Notes under the pieces: generated by a model | Told to the model about the DNA's origin: nothing | The model's database searches: none | What the model saw: only the letters and a program-made list of their open reading frames with translations | Source of the DNA: CAWHXG01 sp963833235 | Lineage (GTDB): Bacteria; Pseudomonadota; Alphaproteobacteria; Rhodobacterales; Rhodobacteraceae | NCBI GenBank assembly: GCA_963833235.1 | Contig: CAWHXG010000001.1 | Coordinates: 1,485,600-1,549,599 of the forward strand | Direction: 5' to 3' | DNA length: 64,000 nucleotides | Position numbers and translations under genes: made by a program | In this document: piece after piece, positions 43,461-53,806 of the stretch | Numbering within the stretch: the stretch's first letter is position 1 | How the letters are laid out: the number at the start of each line of letters is the position of its first letter

Positions 43461-43848
43461 CGGGTTGCCGTGGCGGGGTGCGCCGGCGCCTGGTGGCAAG
43501 GCCGGGGGCCGGCCTGCCGCGCACACAGATATGGGGCCAATCGCTTCATCGCATCCAATCTCAGACGCCGGAGATGGGGGGGCCAGCGTCCCCTTCCTGT
43601 CCCGGGCGGGGGACGGGCGCAAGGCGGCAGACCCTTTGATCTCACCCTCAAAGTCTGCCGGGGCGCGGCACAGCCGGCGGTGGCCATTGCCGAGAGACGC
43701 GGGTAATCATCGCTTGGGCCCTCCCGGGGCGCCCGCGAACGAAAAGGGCCCGCATCATGGCGCAGAAAGCCCCATTTCCCCGTGCCACGGCAGGCAACGG
43801 CGTCCCAGAAGGCATCTTATCGACCGGCCCGGGCCGGCGCAGCGGCCG
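43461..43848. other. Gene-free divergent region with a hairpin
   Basis: No convincing gene lies here. The only notable structure is a hairpin at 43,626-43,659: GGCAGACCCTTTGA pairs with TCAAAGTCTGCC apart from two unpaired bases, around an eight-base loop. It stands 166 bases before allA on one side and 190 bases before the dehydrogenase gene on the other, and could be a leader structure or a transcription-end signal. Confidence 0.4.
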
Positions 43849-44760
43849 ATGACGGCCCCCATCGCGCTGGTCGGGATCGGCAAGATCGCCGCCGATCAGC
43901 ACGTGCCCGCAATCGCCGACAGCCCCGACTGGCACCTGGACGCCACGGTCAGCCGGCACGGCACGGTCGACGGCATTCCGGCCTATTCCGAACTGGCGGC
44001 GATGCTGGAGGCGCATCCCCAGATCGGCACCGTCTCGCTATGCCTGCCGCCCCAGCCCCGCTTCGCCTATGCGAAGGCGGCCATCGAGGCCGGCCGCCAC
44101 GTGATGCTCGAGAAGCCGCCGGGCCAGAGCATCGGCGAGGTGCAGGCCCTCGCGGCCCTCGCCCGCGCGCGTGGCGTGACGCTGTATGCCACCTGGCACA
44201 GCCGGATGGCGCCTGGGGTCGCGCCCGCCGCCGAATGGCTGGCGCAACGCAGCGTCGCTTCCGGCCGGGTGACGTGGAAGGAAGACGTGCGCCGCTGGCA
44301 TCCCGGGCAGGCCTGGATCTTCGAGCCGGGCGGCATGGGGGTCCTCGATCCCGGGATCAACGCCCTTTCGATCCTTACCGCGATCCTGCCGACGCCAGCC
44401 CATGTGATCGGGGCCGAGCTGGACGTACCCTCGAACTGCCAGACCCCGATCGCGGCCCGGCTTTCCCTGTCGCAGTCCATATCCGTGGATCTGGACTGGC
44501 GGCAGACCGGCCCGCAAACCTGGGACATCGCGGTGGAGACCCCTGACGGGACGCTCTGCCTGCACGATGGCGGCGCGCGGCTGGTCATCGATGGCGTGCC
44601 CGTCGAGACCCCGGACCACGGCGAGTACCCCGGTCTCTATCGGCGCATGGCGAAGCTGGTGGCGGCCGGCACGCCCGAGGTGGATCTCGCCCCGATGATC
44701 CTGGTAGCCGATGCCCTTCCGCTCGGCCGCCGCATCGCTGTCGACCCGTTCGAATTCTAA
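43849..44760 (+). CDS. D-galactose/L-arabinose 1-dehydrogenase-like (Gfo/Idh/MocA family)
   Basis: This 303-residue protein opens with IALVGIGKIAADQHVPAIA, has the EKPPGQS segment that places the catalytic lysine, ATWHSRMAPG, and GMGVLDPGINALSIL as substrate-site region. These features match the short sugar 1-dehydrogenases (galactose/arabinose type) of alphaproteobacteria, which oxidise the sugar to its lactone with NAD(P). It lies 19 bases before a ketoglutarate-semialdehyde dehydrogenase gene, the last enzyme of the non-phosphorylative pentose route, which supports an arabinose-type substrate. The middle enzymes (lactonase, dehydratases) are not adjacent; a DHDPS-family gene elsewhere could be one of them. 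Confidence 0.82.
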   Translation: MTAPIALVGIGKIAADQHVPAIADSPDWHLDATVSRHGTVDGIPAYSELAAMLEAHPQIGTVSLCLPPQPRFAYAKAAIEAGRHVMLEKPPGQSIGEVQALAALARARGVTLYATWHSRMAPGVAPAAEWLAQRSVASGRVTWKEDVRRWHPGQAWIFEPGGMGVLDPGINALSILTAILPTPAHVIGAELDVPSNCQTPIAARLSLSQSISVDLDWRQTGPQTWDIAVETPDGTLCLHDGGARLVIDGVPVETPDHGEYPGLYRRMAKLVAAGTPEVDLAPMILVADALPLGRRIAVDPFEF

Positions 44761-44779
44761 TATTTTTGAGGAGACCGAC

Positions 44780-46252
44780 ATGACCGATGCCCCTCACTGG
44801 ATCGCCGGAGAGACCGAGGGCGGGGGCGGCGGGATCGCCAAGGGCACGCCCGCCCTGGTGGACCGCGCCGCAGGGGCCGCCGAAGCGGCCTTCGTTGCGT
44901 TTGCCGCCACGCCGCGGGCCGATCGCGCCGCCCTTCTGCGGGCCATCGCGGACGGTCTGGAGGCGCAGGGCGCTGCCCTGACCGAAGTCGGGGTTGCCGA
45001 GACGGGGCTGCCCGCAGGGCGGCTCGATGGCGAGCGGGGGCGCACCTGCGGGCAGCTGCGCCTCTTCGCGGATCACATCGAGGCGGGCGACTATCTCGAC
45101 CGCCGTCACGACACCGCGCTGCCAGACCGGCAACCGCTGCCGCGGCCCGACCTGCGGCTCGTGCAGCGGCCGGTCGGGCCGGTGGCGGTGTTCGGGGCGT
45201 CGAACTTTCCGCTCGCCTTCTCGGTCGCGGGCGGAGACACCGCCTCGGCCCTGGCGGCCGGCTGCCCGGTGGTGGTGAAGGGGCATCCGGCGCACCCGAG
45301 CCTGAGCGCACTGGTCGCCGGGACACTCGCGAAAGCCGTGGCCGACGCGGGATTGCCCGGCGGCGTCTTCTCGATGATCCAGGATGGCGGGGTCGAGGTG
45401 GTGGGCAAGGCGCTGGTCGAGCACCCGCTGATCGCCGCCGTGGGCTTCACCGGCAGCCTGCGGGGGGGCCGGGCGCTGTTCGATCTCTGCGCGGCGCGGC
45501 CGGTTCCGATCCCGTTCTACGGAGAGCTGGGGTCGATCAACCCGATGTTCCTGCTGCCGGGCGCTCTGGCGGCGCGGGGGGCGGAGATCGGCACGGGCTG
45601 GGCCGGATCGCTGGCGATGGGGGCCGGGCAGTTCTGTACGAACCCGGGCGTCGCCGTGGCGATCGAGGGCGAGGGCCTTCGGGCGATGGCGGACGCCGCG
45701 GCCGGGGCGCTTGCTGGCACCGCCCCGCAGACGATGCTGACCGAGGGGATCGCGCAGGCCTACCGGGAGGGCACGCAAGGGCTGAGCGATACGGCGGCCT
45801 TGGAGAAACGGGTCGGGACCCCGGCGGAGGGGCGCAACGCCGCGCCATTCCTCTTCGAGACGAGCGCCGAGGCGTGGCTGGCGGACCCGTCCATGTCCCA
45901 CGAGGTGTTCGGGCCGTCCGGCATTCTGGTCACCGCGCGCGATGCCGATCAGATGATGGAGGTGGCGCGCCGCCTCGACGGGCAGCTGACCGTGACGTTG
46001 CATCTGGAGAAGGCGGATCACGGCCTGGCGCAGGGCCTGGTGCCGGTGCTGGAGCGCAAGGCGGGGCGCCTGCTGGTCAACGGCTTTCCCACCGGGGTGG
46101 AGGTGGCGGAGGCGATGGTCCATGGCGGGCCCTATCCGGCGTCGACAAACTTCGGCGCGACGAGCGTGGGCACCCTGGCGATCCGGCGCTGGCTGCGGCC
46201 GGTCTGCTACCAGAACATGCCGGAGGGCCTGCTGCCCGCCGATCTGGGCTGA
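44780..46252 (+). CDS. Alpha-ketoglutarate semialdehyde dehydrogenase-like (2,5-dioxovalerate dehydrogenase)
   Basis: This 490-residue aldehyde dehydrogenase superfamily member has VFGASNFPLAFSVAGGDTASA, VVKGHPAHP, the general-base glutamate in FYGELGSINP and the nucleophilic cysteine in GAGQFCTNPG. The GELGSxNP/GQFCTNPG pair and the RPVCYQNMP end are typical of type III KGSADH, which makes 2-oxoglutarate from the semialdehyde in arabinose, glucarate or hydroxyproline catabolism. The N terminus looks about 15-20 residues shorter than the family norm. GAGGAG stands upstream of the ATG. Confidence 0.88.
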   Translation: MTDAPHWIAGETEGGGGGIAKGTPALVDRAAGAAEAAFVAFAATPRADRAALLRAIADGLEAQGAALTEVGVAETGLPAGRLDGERGRTCGQLRLFADHIEAGDYLDRRHDTALPDRQPLPRPDLRLVQRPVGPVAVFGASNFPLAFSVAGGDTASALAAGCPVVVKGHPAHPSLSALVAGTLAKAVADAGLPGGVFSMIQDGGVEVVGKALVEHPLIAAVGFTGSLRGGRALFDLCAARPVPIPFYGELGSINPMFLLPGALAARGAEIGTGWAGSLAMGAGQFCTNPGVAVAIEGEGLRAMADAAAGALAGTAPQTMLTEGIAQAYREGTQGLSDTAALEKRVGTPAEGRNAAPFLFETSAEAWLADPSMSHEVFGPSGILVTARDADQMMEVARRLDGQLTVTLHLEKADHGLAQGLVPVLERKAGRLLVNGFPTGVEVAEAMVHGGPYPASTNFGATSVGTLAIRRWLRPVCYQNMPEGLLPADLG

Positions 46253-46293
46253 GCCTTTGCCCGTTTGGCGGCTTTGCCCGGCCGACGGGCAAA

Positions 46294-46348
46294 CGCGCAG
46301 CGCCCGCGTCGCCCCACCCGCCCGCCCATGCGGCGCGGGCGCTGCGCG
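46294..46348. repeat. Perfect 15-bp inverted repeat
   Basis: CGCGCAGCGCCCGCG at 46,294-46,308 has its exact reverse complement at 46,334-46,348, with 25 bases between. It lies between convergent genes (KGSADH and the Opp ATPase). It may be a bidirectional terminator or an intergenic palindromic repeat unit. Confidence 0.6.
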
Positions 46349-46357
46349 TGGGTAACT

Positions 46358-46380
46358 GCCGGCGGCTCGGCGCCGCCGGC
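46358..46380. terminator. Compact GC hairpin between convergent genes
   Basis: GCCGGCGGC at 46,358-46,366 pairs perfectly with GCCGCCGGC at 46,372-46,380 around a five-base TCGGC loop. A GGGGATATTT tract follows 54 bases later, of a sort I recall from intergenic spots in Rhodobacterales. Probably a transcription end for one or both neighbouring operons. Confidence 0.5.
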
Positions 46381-46510
46381 GGTGTTCGGGGGCTGCCTGC
46401 CCCCCTTGGCGCGGTGCGCCAATTCCCCCCGGGGATATTTCTGAAGGCAAAGACGAGTGAGGGGCCGATGGGCGGCGCGGGCCGCATGCGGTTGAGCCGC
46501 GTGAGTGGCG

Positions 46511-48364
<1,854 letters not shown>

Positions 48365-48434
48365 TCCTCGCGCCTCCCCGAGGACGGGGCGCCGCGCCGC
48401 GCCGGCGCGGTCATCACGCGCCCCTCCGGGGCGG

Positions 48435-49340
48435 TCATTCCTCCCCCCGCAGGCGGGGGTCGATGGCGTCGCGCAGGCCGTCGCCGAGCAGGTTCAGGGC
48501 GAAGACGACGATGAGGATTGCCAGCGAAGGAAAGAGGGCGAGGTAGAAGTTGTCGAGGATGTTCTCGAACCCCTCGCGGATCATGCCGCCCCAGGTGGCC
48601 GTGGGGGGGGCGACGCCGAGGCCGATGAACGCCAGCGACGCTTCCACCCGGATCGCCGTGGCCATCCAGAGCGAGCCCATCACCAGCACCTCGGGCAGGA
48701 TGTTGGGCAGGATATGCCCGCCCATCAGCCGGATATGCCCGTAGCCAAGCGCGCGGCCGGCCTCGATGAACTCGCGTTCCTTGACCACGATGGTCGGCGC
48801 GCGGGCGATGCGCGCGAAGGGTGGAATGGCCGTGAGCGCGATGGCGATGATGATGTTGGCGATGCTGGGGCCAAGCATCGCCACGACGATCAGCCCGAGG
48901 ATGAGGGACGGAAAGGCCAGCAGCACGTCCATGATCTGCATCACGATGATGTCGGTCTTGCCGCCGAAGTAACCGGCGACGAGGCCGATGGTGGTGCCGA
49001 TCAGCAGCGCAGCGGTGATCGACACCAGCCCGATCATCAGCGAGATGCGCGCGCCGTAGAGGATGCGGCTGAAGATGTCGCGGCCATAGGCATCGGTGCC
49101 CATCCAGAACTCCGCCGAGGGGCCCTTGAGCCGCTGCAGGATGTTCTGGTCCAGAGGGTCGTGGGGGGCGATGAGTGGCGCGAGGAGCGCCGCGATGGCC
49201 ACGACCCCGAAGAGCCCGAGGCCCACCCACGAGGTCTTGTTGGTGTTGAACGCCTTCAGGAGACCCTGGCCCAATGCGCGCAGCGTCTGCGCGGAATAGG
49301 AAGGTGCGGGGTCGGCCACCGGGGTCGGGCTGTCGGTCAT
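48435..49340 (-). CDS. Dipeptide ABC transporter permease (DppC/OppC-like)
   Basis: This is a 301-residue membrane protein with GLGLFGVVAIAALLAPLIAPHDP, FWMGTDAYGRDIFSRILYGARISL and the EAA region FIEAGRALGYGHIRLMGGHILPN, ending AIDPRLRGEE. Its ATG overlaps the DppB stop as ATGA. A 70-base gap with CG-rich repeats separates it from the double ATPase gene. Confidence 0.92.
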   Translation of the reverse strand: MTDSPTPVADPAPSYSAQTLRALGQGLLKAFNTNKTSWVGLGLFGVVAIAALLAPLIAPHDPLDQNILQRLKGPSAEFWMGTDAYGRDIFSRILYGARISLMIGLVSITAALLIGTTIGLVAGYFGGKTDIIVMQIMDVLLAFPSLILGLIVVAMLGPSIANIIIAIALTAIPPFARIARAPTIVVKEREFIEAGRALGYGHIRLMGGHILPNILPEVLVMGSLWMATAIRVEASLAFIGLGVAPPTATWGGMIREGFENILDNFYLALFPSLAILIVVFALNLLGDGLRDAIDPRLRGEE

Positions 49341-50278
49341 GTGTACTTGATCCGCGGATCGATGAGGCCGTAGGTGAGGTCGGTCAGCAGGTTCACCAGC
49401 ACCACCAGCAGGGTGTAGATCACCATCATCCCTTGCAGCATCGTGTAGTCCCGCTGGTTCAGCGCACCTACGATGAGGCGGCCCAGGCCGGGGCGGTTGA
49501 ACACGATCTCGGTCAACACCGAGTTGCCGATGAGGATGCCGAGGTAGAGGCCGACGACCGTGACCACAGGGATCATCGTGTTGCGCAGGCAATGGCGCCA
49601 GACGATGGCGGCGAAGCTCAGCCCCTTGGCCTTCGCGGTGCGCACGTAATCCTGGCCCAGCACCTCGAGCATGGCAGAGCGCGAGACGCGGGTGATGTAG
49701 GCGGCCATGATGAGACCGAGGTTGATGGCCGGCAGGGCGAGATCGTTCAGCCGCGCGCCCAGGGTCTGCCCCTGGCCGGAGGACATGACCGGGAACCAGC
49801 GCAGCTGGATCGCGAAGGCGAAAAGCAGCAGCACGGCCGAGACGAAGGCGGGGAACGACAGCCCCAGCAGTGAGGTGAGCCGGATCACGTAGTCGGGCAC
49901 CGAGTTGCGGGTGAGCGCCGACCAGACGCCCAGCGGGATGCCAAGAGCCGCGCCGAGAACCAGGGCCGCGAACGTCAGCTCCAGCGTGGCAGGAAGCACC
50001 TTCATGATCTCGCTGATGACCGGCCGCCCGGAGACCATCGAGACGCCCCAGTCGCCCACGAAGACCCCGCTCATAAACTCGAAATACTGCGCGATCAGGG
50101 GCTTGTCGAGGCCGAGGCGGGTGCGCAGGGCCTCGATCGCGGCCTGGCTCGCCTGGTCGCCCAGGATCACCATAGCCGGATCGCCCGGCAGGATGCGGAC
50201 GATGAAGAAGACGATGGTCAGCACGGCCAGAAGCGTTACGACCGCGAAGCCGAGCCGCTTGAGGACGAAGCCGCCCAT
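49337..50278 (-). CDS. Dipeptide ABC transporter permease (DppB/OppB-like)
   Basis: This is a 313-residue membrane protein starting MGGFVLKRLGFAVVTLLAV, with FFIVRILPGDPA, GLDKPLIAQYFEFM, the EAA region YVRTAKAKGLSFAAIVWRHCLRN and a DPRIKYT end. It forms the pore with the DppC product and starts 59 bases after the binding-protein stop. Confidence 0.92.
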   Translation of the reverse strand: MGGFVLKRLGFAVVTLLAVLTIVFFIVRILPGDPAMVILGDQASQAAIEALRTRLGLDKPLIAQYFEFMSGVFVGDWGVSMVSGRPVISEIMKVLPATLELTFAALVLGAALGIPLGVWSALTRNSVPDYVIRLTSLLGLSFPAFVSAVLLLFAFAIQLRWFPVMSSGQGQTLGARLNDLALPAINLGLIMAAYITRVSRSAMLEVLGQDYVRTAKAKGLSFAAIVWRHCLRNTMIPVVTVVGLYLGILIGNSVLTEIVFNRPGLGRLIVGALNQRDYTMLQGMMVIYTLLVVLVNLLTDLTYGLIDPRIKYT

Positions 50279-50337
50279 CGCCTAGCAGCGCCCCGGGGCG
50301 CCTTGCGGCCCCCCGGATCGATTTTGCATGGCCCGGA

Positions 50338-51888
50338 TCACTTGTTCAACGTCGTGGTTTCGGTGATCGCCGGGCTGAGGTTCAGCGCTCCCTCCAGCTC
50401 ATAGCCGAGATCGAGCGCGCTGTTCCAGGCCCAGAGCTGCGCGTTCTGGTAGATCGGCACGGCGCACACCTCTTCGCCGATCTTCCGCTGCGCCGTGGCC
50501 CACAGCGCCTTCTGCTCTTCAGGGTCAGGCTCCGTTCTTGCAGCCGTGATCTCAGCATCGGCTACGGCGCAATGGCTGAAATTGGTCACCGCCGTTGGCG
50601 TTCCGACGATGGAATCCGAGTGGAAGAACTGCGTCAGGTAGGTATCGGCGATTGGGAAGCGCGCGGCGGAATAGTGCACTACGCCGCTCAGGTCCTGCCG
50701 GATCTGCTCGTGGAACGTCGCATGCTCGACTAGCTCAATCTCCATGTCGATCCCGGCCTCGCGCAGCAGCGCCTGCAACGCCTCCATCGTGCTAAGCATA
50801 CCCGGCAGCGTCGTGTGGATCGCCTTGATCGAGATCCCGTCGGGATGCCCGGCTTCGGCCAGCAAGGACTTGGCCTTCTCGACGTCGAACTCGTAGATCG
50901 GCACGTCGCCGGTATAGCCTAGATACCCTTCCGGCACGACCGACACGGAGGGCAGGGTCACGTCGGGCCCCTTGAACTGCACCATCGTCTCGCGGTCGAT
51001 GGCGTGCGCGATGGCCTGGCGCACGCGAATGTCGTCGAGCGGCGGCATTGTCATGTTCAGCGAGATCATCGACATCTCGCCGGGCAGCATCACGGCGACC
51101 TCGGTATCGGGCAGCTGGCTTATCCGGTCCACCCAGGTCTGGTCCTGCCGGCCGTAGATCAGGTCGATCTCGCCGTTCTGGAAGGCCAGGTCGCGCGAGG
51201 CGTCGGACGGAATGTAGCGATAATAGATCTCGTCGATCGCCGGCGCGCCTCGGAAGTAGTCGGGATGGGCGACGAGCTTGACGTATTGCTGCGGCTGGTA
51301 CTCGGCGAAGGCGAAGGGCCCGGTGCCGATGGGCGTGCGCTCGTACTGGTCGCCCAGGGCCTCCATCGCGTCTTTGCACACGATGTTGCCGCCATGATAG
51401 GGCACGAGGGTCCCCAGAAGGCTCGGAACCGTTTCCTTAAGGGTGATGGTGACCTCGAAGGGTCCGGTGGCCTCGACGCTCTCGAAGGCGGAATAGTCGC
51501 CGGCGAAGCTCGACGTCTCGGAGTTGGCGGCCCGCTCCAGCGAGAACACCACGTCCTCCGCGTCGATCATTCCGTATTCGCCGTGGCAGTCCACGTCTTC
51601 GCGCAGCTTGAACGTCCAGGTGAGGCCGTCATCGGAGGCTGTCCAGCTCTCCGCGATGTCGGGCTCGATGAACTCGGGGCTCGCCTTGCCGGGCTGGATG
51701 CGGACCAGACCGTTGTACATCCAGTGCAGCAGGCCCTTGTCTGGCGTCGTGGTGGCGACGTGCGGGTCGAGCTTGCCGGCATCGGCGCTGGCCATGCCGA
51801 CGTTCAGAACCGTCTGCGCCCCCGCGGCGGTGCCGAGCGTGGCCCCGGCGATCAGGGCGGTCGTGGCCAATTCTCTGAGGTGTCTCAT
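50338..51888 (-). CDS. Dipeptide/opine ABC transporter substrate-binding protein (family 5)
   Basis: This 516-residue periplasmic protein has a signal peptide ending GTAAGAQ. Family 5 motifs are KLDPHVATTTPDKGLLHWMYNGL, LTWTFKLREDVDCHG, PIGTGPFAF and VRQAIAHAIDRETM. It has only a 50-base gap after the SDR gene and so is co-transcribed with the flavin oxidase genes, pointing to uptake of the compound those enzymes oxidise, for instance an opine, a D-amino-acid peptide or a related amide. Overall similarity to the binding protein at 32,475 is limited. Confidence 0.9.
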   Translation of the reverse strand: MRHLRELATTALIAGATLGTAAGAQTVLNVGMASADAGKLDPHVATTTPDKGLLHWMYNGLVRIQPGKASPEFIEPDIAESWTASDDGLTWTFKLREDVDCHGEYGMIDAEDVVFSLERAANSETSSFAGDYSAFESVEATGPFEVTITLKETVPSLLGTLVPYHGGNIVCKDAMEALGDQYERTPIGTGPFAFAEYQPQQYVKLVAHPDYFRGAPAIDEIYYRYIPSDASRDLAFQNGEIDLIYGRQDQTWVDRISQLPDTEVAVMLPGEMSMISLNMTMPPLDDIRVRQAIAHAIDRETMVQFKGPDVTLPSVSVVPEGYLGYTGDVPIYEFDVEKAKSLLAEAGHPDGISIKAIHTTLPGMLSTMEALQALLREAGIDMEIELVEHATFHEQIRQDLSGVVHYSAARFPIADTYLTQFFHSDSIVGTPTAVTNFSHCAVADAEITAARTEPDPEEQKALWATAQRKIGEEVCAVPIYQNAQLWAWNSALDLGYELEGALNLSPAITETTTLNK

Positions 51889-51938
51889 ATACTACTCCTG
51901 TTGAATGTCGGATATCCGGCGTTCTCGCGCCGGTTCGG

Positions 51939-52640
51939 TCACAGCGTATCCTCCAGCCGGCAATTGACCAGCATTTCCGCGATTGCGGCGGTATTGGGCA
52001 ACGCGATGGCCAGCGCCGCCATCTCGGCAAGGTCGCTCGGGTCGATCATCTGGTCGCGCGCGACCTTGGTGACGTCGGCTGTCAGATCGGTCGCCACGAA
52101 GCCGGGGCAGAGCAGCGTCGCGCGCACGCCCTCCTCCCAGCCGATGCGGCGGGTGGCGTGGGTCAGGGCGGTGATCGCGAACTTGGTCATCGCGTAGGCG
52201 ACGTTGTCGTTGCGCACGCGCTTGCCAGAGAGCGACCCGACATTGACGATCCGGCCCTGCCCGGAGGCCTTCAGGTGCGGCAGCGCCGCGCGGGTCAGGA
52301 ACAGCGGGCCCTTGACGTTGACCGCAAGGAGCGCATCGAGGTCGGCCTCGTCCCCCGCCTCGATGGAGAAGGTGTTTGAGGTGCCGGCGTTGTTTACCAG
52401 CCCGTCGATGCGCCCGAACCGCGCCATCGTGGCCTCGACCCAGGCGGTGTCAGTCGCCCGGTCGGCAGCGTCGTAGCGATGCGTCATTACTCGGTCGCCG
52501 GCTAGGTCGGCCAGCTTGCCGGGGTCCCGCGCGCCGGCGCTGATGGTGTAGCCCTTCGCGTGGAGCGATTGCGCGATGGCCCGCCCGATGCCCCTGTTGG
52601 CGCCTGAGACGAGGATCACGCGGCCGTCCGGGTCGATCAT
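51939..52640 (-). CDS. SDR-family oxidoreductase
   Basis: This 233-residue SDR has SGANRGIG, LVNNAGTSN, a catalytic serine in NVGSLSG and YAMTKFA with the Tyr-Lys pair. It is a paralogue of the SDR at 22,832-23,530, sharing the GWExGVRAT-LCPG core and a RLEDTL-like end. Its ATG overlaps the preceding flavoprotein stop (ATGA). In this operon it probably reduces or oxidises the keto product of amine oxidation. Confidence 0.88.
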   Translation of the reverse strand: MIDPDGRVILVSGANRGIGRAIAQSLHAKGYTISAGARDPGKLADLAGDRVMTHRYDAADRATDTAWVEATMARFGRIDGLVNNAGTSNTFSIEAGDEADLDALLAVNVKGPLFLTRAALPHLKASGQGRIVNVGSLSGKRVRNDNVAYAMTKFAITALTHATRRIGWEEGVRATLLCPGFVATDLTADVTKVARDQMIDPSDLAEMAALAIALPNTAAIAEMLVNCRLEDTL

Positions 52641-53806
52641 GCGGCATCCATCCCTTGTATGGCTTCGATCCTGCGCGAAAAGCGCTCGATCGCAAAGGGC
52701 GCGAGGTTCAGATCGCTGGAAAAGCGCCCCTTCGTCACCATTTGTCCGACGATCTGCCCGATCAGCGGCACGAGGGCGAACCCGTGGGCGGAAAAGCCGA
52801 AGGCGTGGACCAGCCCTGGCATTGCGGGGCTGGGCCCAAGGATCGGCAGGCCGTCGGGCAGCATCCCCTCAATGCCCGCCCAGCTGCGCACCAGCCGGGC
52901 CTCGGAAAGCTGGGGGAAAAGCCGCACCGCATTGGCGAGGTTCTGCGAAAGGTTGGCCGGCAGGATGCGTGCCAGCTGGCCGGCCGGCAAATCGCCCACC
53001 ACGCCTTCGAAGCCGCCGCCGATCACAACCGCGCCCGCCTTTGTCTGTTTGAGCGAAAGCTTGCGCCCCTCGCTGCCCACCACCGGGGTCACGAAATGCG
53101 GCAGGGGCGCGGTGACCGCCATCTGCAGGCCCGCGGCGCGGACGGGAGCCGGATCGCCGGCGAGGGCGGCCAGCGTTCCGCCCCAGGCTCCGGCGGCATT
53201 GACGACATGGCGCGCGGTGAGGGCGACCTCGCGGCTGCCATGGCGTGCGGCGACGTGCAGCGCGCCGTTCATCCGTGCCAGCCCCACCACCCTGTGGCCG
53301 GGCCGCAGCTCCACGCCGCTGCGGGCAGCGGCGGCGAGGTAGGCGCGGCCGGTGGCCAATGGGTCGGCGAAGCCGTCGTCGTCCACCACCAGGGCGCCGC
53401 GGCAATGGCGGGCGATGGAGGGGATGCGTCCGAAGAGGTCAGCCGCGCCGATGATCCGCTCGTGGCGGTAGCCTGCGTTCGCCGTCCGGGCGGCCCTGGC
53501 CTCCAGCGCGGCCATTGCCGCATCGTCTTCCGCCACTCGCACCTGCCCGCTGGCCCGGAAGCCGCACTCCGCGCCCAGCCGTGCCGCCAGCCCCGCCCAG
53601 AGCGGCAGCGCGGCGCGGGCAAGTGCAATCTCGGCAGGGTTCCTGTTGAGGCTGCGGACGCCGCCGGCGCTGGCCGAGGAGGCGTGACGCAGTGGTGCCT
53701 CCGCCTCCAGCACCGCCACGCTCAGGCCCGCCCCGCGCGCTTCCACCGCGATGGCCAGGCCCATCAGACCGCCGCCGACCACGACAAGGTCGCGGTCGGA
53801 GCTCAT
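52637..53806 (-). CDS. FAD-dependent oxidoreductase (HcnC/glycine-oxidase-like)
   Basis: This 389-residue DAO-fold enzyme has LVVVGGGLMGLAIA at the N terminus, SSASAGGVRSL flavin contact, VNAAGAWGG, VVIGGGFEG and LVRSWAGIEGMLPDGLPILG. It is the likely catalytic subunit partner of the two following (HcnB- and HcnA-like) products, with ATGA overlap to the next gene on both sides. The substrate is an unknown amine or amino acid. Confidence 0.88.
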   Translation of the reverse strand: MSSDRDLVVVGGGLMGLAIAVEARGAGLSVAVLEAEAPLRHASSASAGGVRSLNRNPAEIALARAALPLWAGLAARLGAECGFRASGQVRVAEDDAAMAALEARAARTANAGYRHERIIGAADLFGRIPSIARHCRGALVVDDDGFADPLATGRAYLAAAARSGVELRPGHRVVGLARMNGALHVAARHGSREVALTARHVVNAAGAWGGTLAALAGDPAPVRAAGLQMAVTAPLPHFVTPVVGSEGRKLSLKQTKAGAVVIGGGFEGVVGDLPAGQLARILPANLSQNLANAVRLFPQLSEARLVRSWAGIEGMLPDGLPILGPSPAMPGLVHAFGFSAHGFALVPLIGQIVGQMVTKGRFSSDLNLAPFAIERFSRRIEAIQGMDAA

